A stretch of DNA of 17,327 nt, from assembly GCA_041487355.1 (NCBI GenBank), contig JBGPND010000101.1, positions 1 to 17,327 of the forward strand. Direction: 5' to 3'. Shown here in pieces: positions 7,289-15,362 of this stretch (within the stretch, counting starts at the first letter, position 1; every line of letters begins with the position of its first letter). This DNA comes from JAMXLO01 sp041487355 (GTDB lineage Bacteria; Pseudomonadota; Alphaproteobacteria; Acetobacterales; Acetobacteraceae). A program made the translations under genes and the position numbers. Under the pieces are notes generated by a model. The model worked only from the letters and a program-made list of their open reading frames with translations. It searched no databases and was not told the origin of the DNA.

Positions 7289-8869
7289 ATGAAAAGGCGT
7301 GACTTCATCGCCGCTGCCACTGCGGCTGCCGCTTTGCCGCTTGCCCGCCCGGCAATCGGCGCCGGTGCGAAGACACTGATCTTCGTGCCGCAGGCCAACC
7401 TGACCAGCCTCGATCCGGTGTGGACCACCGCCACGGTCACCCGCAACTTCTCGCTGATGGTCTACGAGACGCTGTATGGCCGCGACCAGGCGTTCAATCC
7501 GCAGCCGCTGATGGTCGAAGGCCACACGATCGACGACGACGGCAAGCGCTGGACCATGCGCCTGCGCGACGGCCTGGTGTTCCACGACGGCACCCCGGTG
7601 CTGGCGCGCGACTGCGTCGCGTCGCTGCGGCGCTGGCTGAAGCGCGATGCGGTCAGCGAGACGATCAATCCGCGCGTCGATGCGATCGAGACGCCGGACG
7701 ATCGCACGCTGGTCTGGCGGCTGCGGAAGCCTTTCCCGCTGCTGGCGCATTTCCTGTCGAAGGTGCAGCCGCAGCCGGTGATCGTGCCGGAGCGGCTCGC
7801 CGCCACCGACCCGTTCAAGCAGCTCACCGAGATCGTCGGCTGCGGCCCGTTCCGCTTCCTGCCGGACGAATTCGTCTCCGGCAGCCACGCCGCCTTTTCC
7901 CGCTTCGACAAGTATACGCCGCGCCAGGAGCCGGCGTCCTATACCGCCGGCGGGCACAAGGTCCTGCTCGACCGTGTGGAGTGGCGGGTCATTCCCGATC
8001 CGGCCACCGCGGCGAACGCGCTCTCCGCCGGCGAGGTGGACTGGCTGGAGCTGCCGCAGCCCGACCTGATCCCGATGCTGAAACGCGCACCGGGCGTGAC
8101 GACAGGACTGCTCGACATCTACGGCACGGTCGCGATCCTGCGGCCGAACAGCCTGATCGCGCCCACCAGCAATGTCGGCGTGCGGCGGGCGATGATGGCG
8201 GCGGTCGATCCGCGCGAGGCGATGATCGCCGCGATGGGCGAGGATGAATCGGGCTGGCGCGCGCCGATGGGCTACTTCCTGCCCGGCTCGCCCGCGGCCA
8301 ACGAGGCGGGCATGGAATACCGCCGCAAGCGCTGGACCGCCGACGAGGTGAAGGCGATGCTCGACAAGGCGGGCTACGCTGGCGAGCGGATCGTGCTGCT
8401 GCATCCCACCGATCAGCTCATCTACAACGCGTTCATCACCGTGGTGGCGGATGCATTTCGAAAAGTCGGGCTGAATATCGACGAGCAGATGGTCGATTGG
8501 GGCACCGTCGTGCAGCGCCGCACCAACAGGGAGACGCTGGAGAAAGGCGGCTGGTCGATCTTTCCCGCCGGCGCGCCGGGGCCCGAGTATGTCGATCCGA
8601 TGCTGTCCAACACGCTGCGCAGCCCTGGTGCCAAGGCCTGGTTCGGCTGGCCGGACGATCCGAAGATCGAGGCGGCGTATGAGGCGTGGATCGATGCGCC
8701 GAACGATGCCGAGCGCCACAGGCATGAAGCCGAGTTCCAGTTGGCGGCGTTCACCTCGGTCCCCAGCATTCCGCTCGGCCAGTACCTGCCGCAGGCGGCC
8801 TGGCGGTCGAACGTGACGGGCCTGCTGAAGGGTTCGGCGCCGGTGTTCTGGGGCGCGGACAAGAGCTGA
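7289..8869 (+). CDS. ABC transporter substrate-binding protein, family 5 (peptide/nickel/glutathione type)
   Basis: A 526-aa periplasmic binding protein of the DppA/OppA/GsiB class (SBP_bac_5). The N-terminus, MKRRDFIAAATAAAALPLARP, has the twin-arginine pattern of a Tat signal, with cleavage likely near AIGA at 22-25. The mature protein starts with the family's LIFVPQANLTSLDPVW segment, followed by YETLYGRD and LRDGLVFHDGTPV, all characteristic of the family. The start has a strong Shine-Dalgarno (GAGAGGAAA). No permease or ATPase gene lies in this window, so it is an orphan or works with a transporter elsewhere. Its ligand cannot be read from sequence; placement directly after gor makes a glutathione-related ligand worth testing. 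It ends just before a repeat hairpin that separates it from convergent genes. Confidence 0.92.
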   Translation: MKRRDFIAAATAAAALPLARPAIGAGAKTLIFVPQANLTSLDPVWTTATVTRNFSLMVYETLYGRDQAFNPQPLMVEGHTIDDDGKRWTMRLRDGLVFHDGTPVLARDCVASLRRWLKRDAVSETINPRVDAIETPDDRTLVWRLRKPFPLLAHFLSKVQPQPVIVPERLAATDPFKQLTEIVGCGPFRFLPDEFVSGSHAAFSRFDKYTPRQEPASYTAGGHKVLLDRVEWRVIPDPATAANALSAGEVDWLELPQPDLIPMLKRAPGVTTGLLDIYGTVAILRPNSLIAPTSNVGVRRAMMAAVDPREAMIAAMGEDESGWRAPMGYFLPGSPAANEAGMEYRRKRWTADEVKAMLDKAGYAGERIVLLHPTDQLIYNAFITVVADAFRKVGLNIDEQMVDWGTVVQRRTNRETLEKGGWSIFPAGAPGPEYVDPMLSNTLRSPGAKAWFGWPDDPKIEAAYEAWIDAPNDAERHRHEAEFQLAAFTSVPSIPLGQYLPQAAWRSNVTGLLKGSAPVFWGADKS

Positions 8870-8899
8870 GCGGCTGACACCAGCGGCCGAATCCGGAAT

Positions 8900-8985
8900 G
8901 ATGGGTTTCGCTTGGCTCAACCCATCCTACGCCGCAGCACGTACGCCGCAGCACGTAGGATGGGTTGAGCGCAGCGATACCCATC
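8900..8985. repeat. Palindromic repeat with an internal 14-bp tandem, between convergent genes
   Basis: Arms of 32 nt (8900-8931 and 8954-8985) are near-perfect inverted copies built on AACCCATCCTACG / CGTAGGATGGGTT. The centre holds a tandem duplication of TACGCCGCAGCACG (starting at 8928). Elements with the GTAGGATGGGTTGAGCGCAGCG core are common between genes in many proteobacteria. It sits 31 bp past the binding-protein stop and 25 bp before the end of the minus-strand dioxygenase gene, so it may terminate both convergent transcripts. Confidence 0.8.
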
Positions 8986-9009
8986 ACGACTGGCGAGGCC
9001 CGCCCGCGA

Positions 9010-9837
9010 TCAGGCGCGCATTTCCTTGCCGGTGCCTCGCATCAGGATCTGCGCGTGCGCGCCGGTGATCGCCGCGTGATAGGCCTGTGCCTCCGGCGAC
9101 ATGTCGGCCAGCGGCCGCTGCTCCTGCTCGAAGTGGTGGTACTTGTCGACGCCGCGCACCAACGTCGCGCTGTCGTGGCTGCCGGCAAGCTGCCGGACAT
9201 AGGTCGGGATGTAGCGGATCGCGAAGCCGATCCGGCGATCATCCGACGGATTCGGATCCGAGCCGTGGATCAGGCGCACGTGGTGCAGCGACATCTCGCC
9301 GGCGGCGAGTTCCAGCATCGCCGCCTGACGTTCGTCGACATCCACCATGATCTCCTGGCCGCGCGACAGCAGGTTCTCGGCGGCGAAGGTGTCGCGGTGC
9401 GGCACCTGATCCAGCCTGTGCGTGCCCGGGATCACCCGCATGGCACCGTTGGCCGCCGTGCTGTCGGTGAACGCGACCCAGGCCGTGATGATGTCCGGCG
9501 GCTCCAGCCCCCAGTAGGTCGAGTCCTGGTGCCACGAGACATAGCCCGGATTGCGCTTCTCCTTGATGAAGAACGAGGTCCCCCAGCACAGGATGTCGGG
9601 GCCGATGATGTCCTCCACCGCATCCAGGATGCGCGGATGACGGATCAGGTCGTTCAGCCAGGTGAACAGCAGATGCGGCTTGTGGCGCAGCTTGCCGGAC
9701 AGCACGCCGGCGTCGGCTTCGAAGCCCTCCAGCCTGGCGCGCAGCTCGGCGGCCTCCGCTGTGGGGAGAGCGCTTACCGGCGCGCAATACCCGAGTTCGT
9801 GATACTGCCGAACGGCGGCTTCGCTCAGTGCCGTCAT
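9010..9837 (-). CDS. Phytanoyl-CoA dioxygenase (PhyH) family Fe(II)/2-oxoglutarate oxygenase
   Basis: A 275-aa probably cytosolic hydroxylase. The 2-His-1-carboxylate iron site is visible: WHQD gives His103 and Asp105, and the distal His191 lies in HHVRLIHGSDPN. An arginine in RRIGFAIRYIP (201-208) would bind 2-oxoglutarate. The Asp in HxD argues for hydroxylation rather than the chlorination carried out by relatives with Ala there. The family-typical MRVIPGTHR segment is at 133-141. The substrate cannot be predicted; it lacks the ectoine hydroxylase signature as I know it. The ATG at 9837 follows GGAGG at 8 nt, which rules out the longer in-frame reading up to 10212. It lies downstream of the TIGR02300 gene on the same strand, separated by 128 bp. 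Confidence 0.88.
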   Translation of the reverse strand: MTALSEAAVRQYHELGYCAPVSALPTAEAAELRARLEGFEADAGVLSGKLRHKPHLLFTWLNDLIRHPRILDAVEDIIGPDILCWGTSFFIKEKRNPGYVSWHQDSTYWGLEPPDIITAWVAFTDSTAANGAMRVIPGTHRLDQVPHRDTFAAENLLSRGQEIMVDVDERQAAMLELAAGEMSLHHVRLIHGSDPNPSDDRRIGFAIRYIPTYVRQLAGSHDSATLVRGVDKYHHFEQEQRPLADMSPEAQAYHAAITGAHAQILMRGTGKEMRA

Positions 9838-9965
9838 GGGCGCGTCCTCCAAACGGGAGCAGCGTGGAAACCGACCCGTGGCGATGTCAAGCGCGCGCGA
9901 AACCGATGCGGTGATCGCCATGTTCGGCGCGGCGGTGCGCCCGGATGGCGGGGCAGGTGTAGGCG

Positions 9966-10304
9966 CTACCGCTCCGTCTCGTCCGAATCGGGTTGTACCT
10001 CGATGTCCGGCCCTATCGTGTCGGCATCGTCCTCGAGTTCGGCGGCATCCTCCAGAACGTCCTCCTCGGCCTCTTCCTCGACGCCCTCCACCTCGATGTC
10101 GGCTTCCTCCAGGCCGGGCGCGGGAACCGGCTTCTTCGGACGCTTTTCCTCGGCCACGTTGCCGCCGGTGCGGCGCGGGCGCGGCTGCTCGATCGGCTGC
10201 TCCGTGTCGCATTTCGGGCAGACCGCGGGGACCTTCGTCAGGTCATAGAAGCGGGCGCCGCAGGCGACGCAGACGCGCTTGGTGCCGAGTTCAGGCTTCA
10301 CCAT
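9966..10304 (-). CDS. TIGR02300 family protein (FYDLN-type zinc-ribbon protein with acidic tail)
   Basis: A 112-aa protein found mainly in alphaproteobacteria. The N-terminus has a zinc-ribbon (Cys12, Cys15, Cys29, Cys32) around the family signature FYDLTKVPAVCPKC. A basic/proline linker follows, and then a long Glu/Asp-rich tail (about residues 66-111) that is probably disordered. Molecular function is unknown. The ATG at 10304 is preceded by GAGG at 7 nt, and the longer reading to 10385 would overlap the aroA leader. It is divergent from aroA across 118 bp. This TIGR02300-aroA-cmk-rpsA neighbourhood is a recurring alphaproteobacterial arrangement. Confidence 0.9.
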   Translation of the reverse strand: MVKPELGTKRVCVACGARFYDLTKVPAVCPKCDTEQPIEQPRPRRTGGNVAEEKRPKKPVPAPGLEEADIEVEGVEEEAEEDVLEDAAELEDDADTIGPDIEVQPDSDETER

Positions 10305-10422
10305 CCAGTGGCCTCGTATGCATTGCCGTCGTGGCGGGAGCCGGCGCCCATGCCATCGCGGCGCCCGGCTGTCAAATCCATCCACAGCATGCTAAGCGGC
10401 GGCCGATCTTCGGAGCCCACCA

Positions 10423-11763
10423 ATGGATGCCTGCGCAACACGCAAGCTGATTTCACGCCGCCCCGCGGCGCCGCTGTCCGGCCGCATCGTCGTCCCCGGC
10501 GACAAATCGATCAGCCACCGTGCGCTGATGTTCGGCGCGCTGGCGGTTGGCGAAACGCGCATCACCGGCCTGCTCGAGGGTGAGGACGTGCTGCGCACCG
10601 CGGCCGCCATGCGGGCGCTCGGCGCTGAAGTGGCACGCGACTCCGACGGAACCTGGCGTGTCGCCGGCCGCGGCATCGGCGGACTGCTGGAACCGGCGGA
10701 TGTGCTGGACATGGGCAATTCCGGCACCGCCGCGCGCCTGCTGTGCGGCATCCTGGCGAGCCATAAGCTGTTCGCGGTGATGACCGGCGACGCCAGCTTA
10801 CGCCGACGGCCGATGCGCCGCGTGACCGACCCGCTCGCGGCCTGCGGCGCGCGCTTCATGTCACGCGAGGGCGGCCGCCTGCCGCTCGCCATCCGCGGTC
10901 CCACCGAGGCACTGCCGCTCGACTACCGCGTCCCGGTGCCGTCCGCGCAGGTGAAGTCGGCGATCCTGCTCTGCGGCCTGAACGCACCCGGGATCACGCG
11001 GGTGGAGGAACCCGAGGCGACGCGCGATCACAGCGAGAACATGCTGCGGCATTTCGGCGCCAGCGTGCAGGTGGAAGCGGACGGGCGCCGGCGCATCATC
11101 ACGTTGCAGGGCCAGCCGGAACTGCGCGCCGCCGACGTCGCCGTGCCGGGCGATCCCTCGTCCGCGGCTTTCCTGGTTGCGGCGGCGCTGCTGGTCCCCG
11201 GCTCGCGGCTGACCATCCAGGGCGTCGGGCTGAACAAGTCGCGCTGCGGCCTGTTCGCTACGCTGGCGGAGATGGGCGCGGACATCGCCGTCGCGAACCG
11301 CCGGGTGCAGGGCGGCGAGCCGGTGGGCGACCTGATCGTCACCTACGGCAAGCTGCGCGGCGTCGATGTGCCGTGGGAGCATGCGCCCAGCATGATCGAC
11401 GAATATCCGGTTCTGGCGGTGATCGCCGCCACCGCATCCGGCACTACGCGGATGCGCGGGCTGAAGGAGCTGCGGGTGAAGGAGAGCGACCGGGTGGCGG
11501 CCACCGCCGCGCTGTTGGCGGTGAACGGCGCCAGGGTCGAGATCGAGGGCGACGACCTGATCGTGCATGGCACGGGCCGGCCTCCTTCGGGGGGCGGGAT
11601 GGTCGAGACCCAGATGGACCACCGGATCGCGATGAGCGCCCTGGTGCTCGGCCTGACCACCGGGCAGCCGGTGATGGTGGACGATGCCGGCGTGATCGAC
11701 ACGAGCTTCCCGGGCTTCGTCGAGCTGATGAACGGCGCGGGCGGGACCCTGGCAGCGGCGTGA
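10423..11763 (+). CDS. aroA: 3-phosphoshikimate 1-carboxyvinyltransferase (EPSP synthase, class II-like)
   Basis: A 446-aa shikimate-pathway enzyme joining shikimate-3-phosphate and phosphoenolpyruvate to give EPSP. It resembles the class II (CP4-type) enzymes: GDKSISHR (26-33, Lys28), RDHSE (201-205), SAQVK (174-178), then MIDEYP with Asp326 and KESDR with Glu354. Two class II positions differ: NKSR (271-274) replaces the usual N-x-T-R, and NSGTAAR has Gly101 where CP4 has Ala100. CGGAG lies about 8 nt before the ATG. Its stop overlaps the GTG of cmk (GTGA), so the two are translationally coupled. Confidence 0.96.
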   Translation: MDACATRKLISRRPAAPLSGRIVVPGDKSISHRALMFGALAVGETRITGLLEGEDVLRTAAAMRALGAEVARDSDGTWRVAGRGIGGLLEPADVLDMGNSGTAARLLCGILASHKLFAVMTGDASLRRRPMRRVTDPLAACGARFMSREGGRLPLAIRGPTEALPLDYRVPVPSAQVKSAILLCGLNAPGITRVEEPEATRDHSENMLRHFGASVQVEADGRRRIITLQGQPELRAADVAVPGDPSSAAFLVAAALLVPGSRLTIQGVGLNKSRCGLFATLAEMGADIAVANRRVQGGEPVGDLIVTYGKLRGVDVPWEHAPSMIDEYPVLAVIAATASGTTRMRGLKELRVKESDRVAATAALLAVNGARVEIEGDDLIVHGTGRPPSGGGMVETQMDHRIAMSALVLGLTTGQPVMVDDAGVIDTSFPGFVELMNGAGGTLAAA

Positions 11764-12401
11764 GCGGCGGCCCCGTCATCGCCCCCGTCATCGCCGTCGA
11801 CGGCCCCGCCGCCGCGGGCAAAGGCACGCTGGCGCGGCGGCTCGCGGCGACGCTCGGCCTGCCCTATCTCGACACCGGCCTGCTGTATCGGGCGGTCGGC
11901 CGCCGCGTGCTGGACGCCGGCGGCGATCCGGCCGACCCGGAAGCGGCAGAGGCGGCGGCGCGTGCGCTGCGGCCGGCGGACCTGGAACGCAGCGACCTGC
12001 GCGGCCCGGTCGCCGATGCCGCCGCCGCAGCCGTGGCAGCGATTCCCGCGGTCCGCGCGGCGCTGCTGGATTTCCAGCGCGGCTTCGGCAACGCGCGCGG
12101 TGCCGTGCTGGACGGGCGGGACATCGGCACGGTGATCTTCCCCAATGCGCCGGTGAAGCTGTTCGTCACCGCCACCCTGGCCGAACGCGCGCATCGCCGC
12201 TGGCTTGAGCTCCAGGCCAAGGGCATCGCGGCCGATCCGGCCATAGTCGAGGCCGAGATGCTGGCGCGCGACACGCGCGATGCACCGAATATGCGCCAGG
12301 CCACGGATGCGGTCGTGCTGGACACCACGAAGCTCGATGCCGAGGCCGCCTTCGCCCTGGCGCTCGCGGAAGTGCGCAAGCGGCTGCCGCGATTCCCTTG
12401 A
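11760..12401 (+). CDS. cmk: Cytidylate kinase
   Basis: A 213-aa kinase phosphorylating CMP and dCMP with ATP in pyrimidine nucleotide salvage and RNA turnover. The P-loop is GPAAAGKGT (15-23), YLDTG (36-40) is the usual CMP-site segment, DGRDIGT (118-124) is the family signature, and the arginine-containing RDTRD lies at 170-174. The start is GTG at 11760 sharing GTGA with the aroA stop; no ATG gives a full N-terminus before the P-loop. Length is normal for the family. aroA-cmk-rpsA is a widely conserved order. Confidence 0.95.
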   Translation: MSGGPVIAPVIAVDGPAAAGKGTLARRLAATLGLPYLDTGLLYRAVGRRVLDAGGDPADPEAAEAAARALRPADLERSDLRGPVADAAAAAVAAIPAVRAALLDFQRGFGNARGAVLDGRDIGTVIFPNAPVKLFVTATLAERAHRRWLELQAKGIAADPAIVEAEMLARDTRDAPNMRQATDAVVLDTTKLDAEAAFALALAEVRKRLPRFP

Positions 12402-12429
12402 CTCCGCCGCTTTCCAGCGTATTTCTGCC

Positions 12430-12459
12430 TTGGCGTAACCTTCGCGTACTGTCTGTAAC
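12430..12459 (+). promoter_or_regulatory. Possible rpsA promoter
   Basis: TTGGCG (12430-12435) and TGTAAC (12454-12459) are 18 bp apart, each matching the sigma-70 consensus at four of six positions. The site lies after cmk and would start a leader of about 100 nt on rpsA. It is a plausible internal promoter for the abundant S1 protein, but not proven. Confidence 0.3.
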
Positions 12460-12463
12460 CAGG

Positions 12464-12555
12464 CCCGCGGCTTTCCGCGGGCAAGACGTGTTTCTTCCAG
12501 GGAACGCGCAAACCAACGGCATCTCCCGGGCAGCGCCCGGAACCTCCGTAACGGA
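12464..12555 (+). promoter_or_regulatory. Structured rpsA leader with three hairpins
   Basis: Three consecutive stems lie directly before the rpsA ATG at 12569: CCCGCGG/CCGCGGG (12464-12481, 4-nt loop), CCGGGC/GCCCGG (12526-12540, 3-nt loop) and TCCG/CGGA (12545-12555, 3-nt loop). There is no good Shine-Dalgarno. A structured initiation region without a strong Shine-Dalgarno, where S1 binds its own mRNA, is known for enterobacterial rpsA. Similar autoregulation here is inferred. The first stem, followed by a T-containing stretch, might alternatively act as a weak terminator of the cmk transcript. Confidence 0.45.
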
Positions 12556-12568
12556 ACACAACCAAAAC

Positions 12569-14320
12569 ATGGCATCATCCGCCACTATCGCCCGCGCCAT
12601 CCCGCCTGCCCCGATGCAGGATCATTTCCGAGGCGAGGATTTCGCCTCGCTCCTCGATGAAACCCTCGGCCGCGATACCAGCTTCGACGGCTCCGTCGTC
12701 ACCGGCCGCGTGGTCCGCCTCACCGACGAGTTCGCCGTCGTCGATGTCGGCCTGAAATCCGAGGGTCGCGTCGCACTCAAGGAATTCGGCCCGCCGGGGA
12801 CCACGCCTGAGGTCAAGCCGGGCGATATGGTCGAGCTGTATGTCGAGCGCTACGAGGACAAGGACGGCACCATCATCCTCTCGCGCGAAAAGGCTCGCCG
12901 CGAGGAGTCCTGGACCAACCTGGAAAAGGCGTTCGAGACGCAGCAACGCGTCAGCGGCACGATCTATGGCAGGGTGAAGGGCGGCTTCACCGTCGATCTC
13001 GGCGGCGCCGTGGCGTTCCTGCCCGGCAGCCAGGTGGATATCCGCCCGGTGCGCGACGTGGGCCCGCTGATGGGATCGCCGCAGCCGTTCCAGATCCTCA
13101 AGATGGACCGCGCCCGCGGCAACATCGTGGTCTCGCGCCGCGCCGTGCTTGAAGAGACCCGCGCGGAGCAGCGCAGCGAGCTGATCCAGGGCCTGAAGGA
13201 AGGCATGATCCTGGATGGCGTGGTGAAGAACATCACCGACTACGGCGCCTTCGTCGATCTCGGCGGCGTGGACGGGCTGCTGCACGTCACCGACATCGCC
13301 TGGCGGCGCATCAACCACCCGTCCGAGGCGCTGCAGATCGGCCAGCAGGTCAAGGTGCAGGTGATCCGGTTCAACCCGGAGACCCAGCGCATCAGCCTCG
13401 GCATGAAGCAGCTCGAGGCGGACCCGTGGGAAGGCGTGGCCGCGAAGTATCCGCCAGGTGCGAAATACACCGGCCGCGTCACCAACATCACCGACTACGG
13501 CGCCTTCGTCGAACTGGAGCCGGGCGTCGAAGGCCTGGTGCACGTCTCGGAAATGTCCTGGACCAAGAAGAACGTGCATCCGGGCAAGATCGTCGCCACC
13601 AGCCAGGAGGTGGATGTGATGGTGCTGGACGTCGACAGCTCCAAGCGCCGCATCTCGCTTGGCCTGAAGCAGGTCCAGCGCAATCCGTGGGAGCAGTTCG
13701 TCGAGGAGCATCCGATCGGCTCGGTGGTCGAGGGCGAGATCCGCAACATCACCGAATTCGGGCTGTTCATCGGCCTGTCGCCCGACATGGACGGCATGAT
13801 CCACATGTCCGACCTCTCCTGGGACGATTCGGGCGAGCTGGCCATGGCCAAGTACGAGAAGGGCCAAGTGGTCAAGGCCAAGGTGCTGGATGTCGACGTG
13901 GAGAAGGAGCGGATCAGCCTGGGCATCAAGCAGCTCAAGGACGATCCGGCGGCCTCGGTGCTGGATTCGGTGCGCAAGGGCGAGGTGGTGACCTGTGTGG
14001 TCACCGCGATCCAGTCGAACGGCGTCGAGGTGAAGGTCGGCGACGTGCTGACCGGCTTCATCCGCCGCGCCGAACTGGCGCGCGACAAGTCCGACCAGCG
14101 GCCGGACCGCTTCGCGGTGGGCGAGAAGGTGGATGCCAAGATCATCGCGGTGGACCGCGCCGCCCGCAAGCTCAGCCTCACCATCAAGGGCAAGGAGGTG
14201 GAGGAGGAGAAGCAGGCGATGGCCGAGTTCGGTTCGTCCGACTCCGGCGCCTCGCTGGGCGACATCCTCGGCGCGGCGATCCGCCGCCGCAACCAGCAGG
14301 CCGAGTCGGAGAACGACTGA
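12569..14320 (+). CDS. rpsA: 30S ribosomal protein S1
   Basis: A 583-aa RNA-binding ribosomal protein that recruits mRNAs to the 30S subunit. Six S1 (OB-fold) repeats can be traced at about 40-107, 125-191, 212-281, 297-368, 385-455 and 470-541. The central ones show the canonical NITDYGAFVDL / GLLHVTDIAW / RISLG pattern; the first two and the last are more divergent, as usual. The tail (542-583) is charged. I chose the ATG at 12569, although the frame is open back to 12398, because the upstream part is unlike S1 and covers the hairpin leader. It has no strong Shine-Dalgarno, which is normal for this gene. Confidence 0.95.
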   Translation: MASSATIARAIPPAPMQDHFRGEDFASLLDETLGRDTSFDGSVVTGRVVRLTDEFAVVDVGLKSEGRVALKEFGPPGTTPEVKPGDMVELYVERYEDKDGTIILSREKARREESWTNLEKAFETQQRVSGTIYGRVKGGFTVDLGGAVAFLPGSQVDIRPVRDVGPLMGSPQPFQILKMDRARGNIVVSRRAVLEETRAEQRSELIQGLKEGMILDGVVKNITDYGAFVDLGGVDGLLHVTDIAWRRINHPSEALQIGQQVKVQVIRFNPETQRISLGMKQLEADPWEGVAAKYPPGAKYTGRVTNITDYGAFVELEPGVEGLVHVSEMSWTKKNVHPGKIVATSQEVDVMVLDVDSSKRRISLGLKQVQRNPWEQFVEEHPIGSVVEGEIRNITEFGLFIGLSPDMDGMIHMSDLSWDDSGELAMAKYEKGQVVKAKVLDVDVEKERISLGIKQLKDDPAASVLDSVRKGEVVTCVVTAIQSNGVEVKVGDVLTGFIRRAELARDKSDQRPDRFAVGEKVDAKIIAVDRAARKLSLTIKGKEVEEEKQAMAEFGSSDSGASLGDILGAAIRRRNQQAESEND

Positions 14321-14324
14321 CGTT

Positions 14325-14405
14325 CAGCGATCAGGTGCCAGTGATCAATGATCAGTTGTTGTCGGCCCGGCCAGCGCGCTACCGATCACCAGCCACTGAT
14401 CGCTG
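14325..14405. repeat. Inverted repeat between rpsA and sppA
   Basis: CAGCGATCAG (14325-14334) and CTGATCGCTG (14396-14405) are perfect inverted copies. GTGATC (14341-14346) and GATCAC (14384-14389) form an inner 6-bp stem. The interior also holds two TGATCA sites around 14342-14354. The structure fills nearly the whole 95-bp gap and could reduce read-through from rpsA into sppA. It has no terminal T-run. Confidence 0.6.
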
Positions 14406-14415
14406 ATGACCGCCG

Positions 14416-15339
14416 ATGAGTCTCGAAACCGATCTTCTGCTGGACCGGCGACGACTTAAGCGTCGCCTGCTGCTGTGGCGGAGCTTCGCGGTGCTTGCCG
14501 TGCTGGCAGCGGTGCTGGTGGCGATGCGCAGCGAATATCTGCCGTTCGGCAGGGGGCATCTCGCGCGGCTCACGATCAGCGGGATCATCACCGAGGATCG
14601 CAAGCTGGACGAGGCGGTGACCAAGCTTGCGGACAACGACAGCGTGAAGGCGCTGATCGTGGCGATCAACAGCCCCGGCGGCAGCGTGGCCGGTGGCGAG
14701 GGTCTGCACGATGCCATCGCCCACGTGGCGCGGAAGAAGCCGGTGGTGGCGGTCATGGGCGGCACGGCGGCCTCGGCCGGCTACATGATCGCGGTGCCGG
14801 CTGAGCGCATCTTCGCGCGGGAGGGCACGCTCACCGGCTCGATCGGCGTCCTGCTGGAGACCGGCGAGGTCTCCGGCCTGCTGAAGACGCTCGGCATCGA
14901 CGCCGAGGCGATCGCCTCCGGCCCGTTGAAGGACCAGCCGAGCTTCATCCGGCCGCTGACGCCGGAGGGCCGGGACGTGCTGCATGCGCTGGTCATGGAT
15001 ATGTACGACCAGTTCGTCGGCATGGTCGCCGTCGGCCGCCACATGGATGCGGCGCGGGTGCGCCAGCTCGCCGATGGCCGGGCCTATACCGGCCGGCAGG
15101 CATTGCAGCTCGGCCTGATCGACGCGATCGGCGGCGAGCATGATGCCCGGGCCTGGCTGGCCGAAGCGAAGGGCGTGTCGGCCGACCTGCCGGTGGAGGA
15201 CGTCTCGACCGGCAGCTTCGCCGGACGGGCGCTTTCGTCGAGCCTCGGCTGGATGCTCGATTCGCTTTGGAAAAGCCTGTTTTCCCAAGGAGTTATCCTT
15301 GACGGCGCCCGGGCCATCTGGCAACGTTCCGGCAACTGA
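14416..15339 (+). CDS. sppA: Signal peptide peptidase SppA (short, 36-kDa type)
   Basis: A 307-aa inner-membrane serine protease that degrades cleaved signal peptides in the periplasm. One transmembrane helix (about 19-37) follows a basic cytoplasmic N-terminus (RRRLKRR). The peptidase S49 domain has the nucleophile Ser120 in GGTAASAGYM and the general base Lys172 in ASGPLKDQPS, the Ser/Lys dyad of the family. NSPGGSVAGGE (85-95) is the usual oxyanion-side loop, and the TGSIGV strand (140-145) is present. Single-domain length matches the short SppA class rather than the tandem enterobacterial form. The start lacks an obvious Shine-Dalgarno. It is followed 23 bp later by ihfB. Confidence 0.95.
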   Translation: MSLETDLLLDRRRLKRRLLLWRSFAVLAVLAAVLVAMRSEYLPFGRGHLARLTISGIITEDRKLDEAVTKLADNDSVKALIVAINSPGGSVAGGEGLHDAIAHVARKKPVVAVMGGTAASAGYMIAVPAERIFAREGTLTGSIGVLLETGEVSGLLKTLGIDAEAIASGPLKDQPSFIRPLTPEGRDVLHALVMDMYDQFVGMVAVGRHMDAARVRQLADGRAYTGRQALQLGLIDAIGGEHDARAWLAEAKGVSADLPVEDVSTGSFAGRALSSSLGWMLDSLWKSLFSQGVILDGARAIWQRSGN

Positions 15340-15362
15340 ATTGTCAGGCGGCGGCCGGCGGC

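Noticed and set aside
7001..8920. Second 639-codon antisense frame opposite the binding protein
   Set aside because: Shadow of a well-supported gene; the equal length with the other antisense frame is coincidence.
10370..10375. Perfect TTGACA on the minus strand upstream of the TIGR02300 gene
   Set aside because: The sequence 17-18 bp downstream (CATGGG / ATGGGC) is a poor -10 box, so I do not call a promoter.
12398..12568. 57-codon N-terminal extension of rpsA
   Set aside because: Not S1-like, covers the hairpin leader, and would overlap the cmk stop; the start at 12569 gives a normal S1 length.
12343..13867. Antisense frames opposite rpsA and the cmk end
   Set aside because: They are complements of the S1 repeats; the repeated Asp/Val/His pattern comes from repeated S1 domains.
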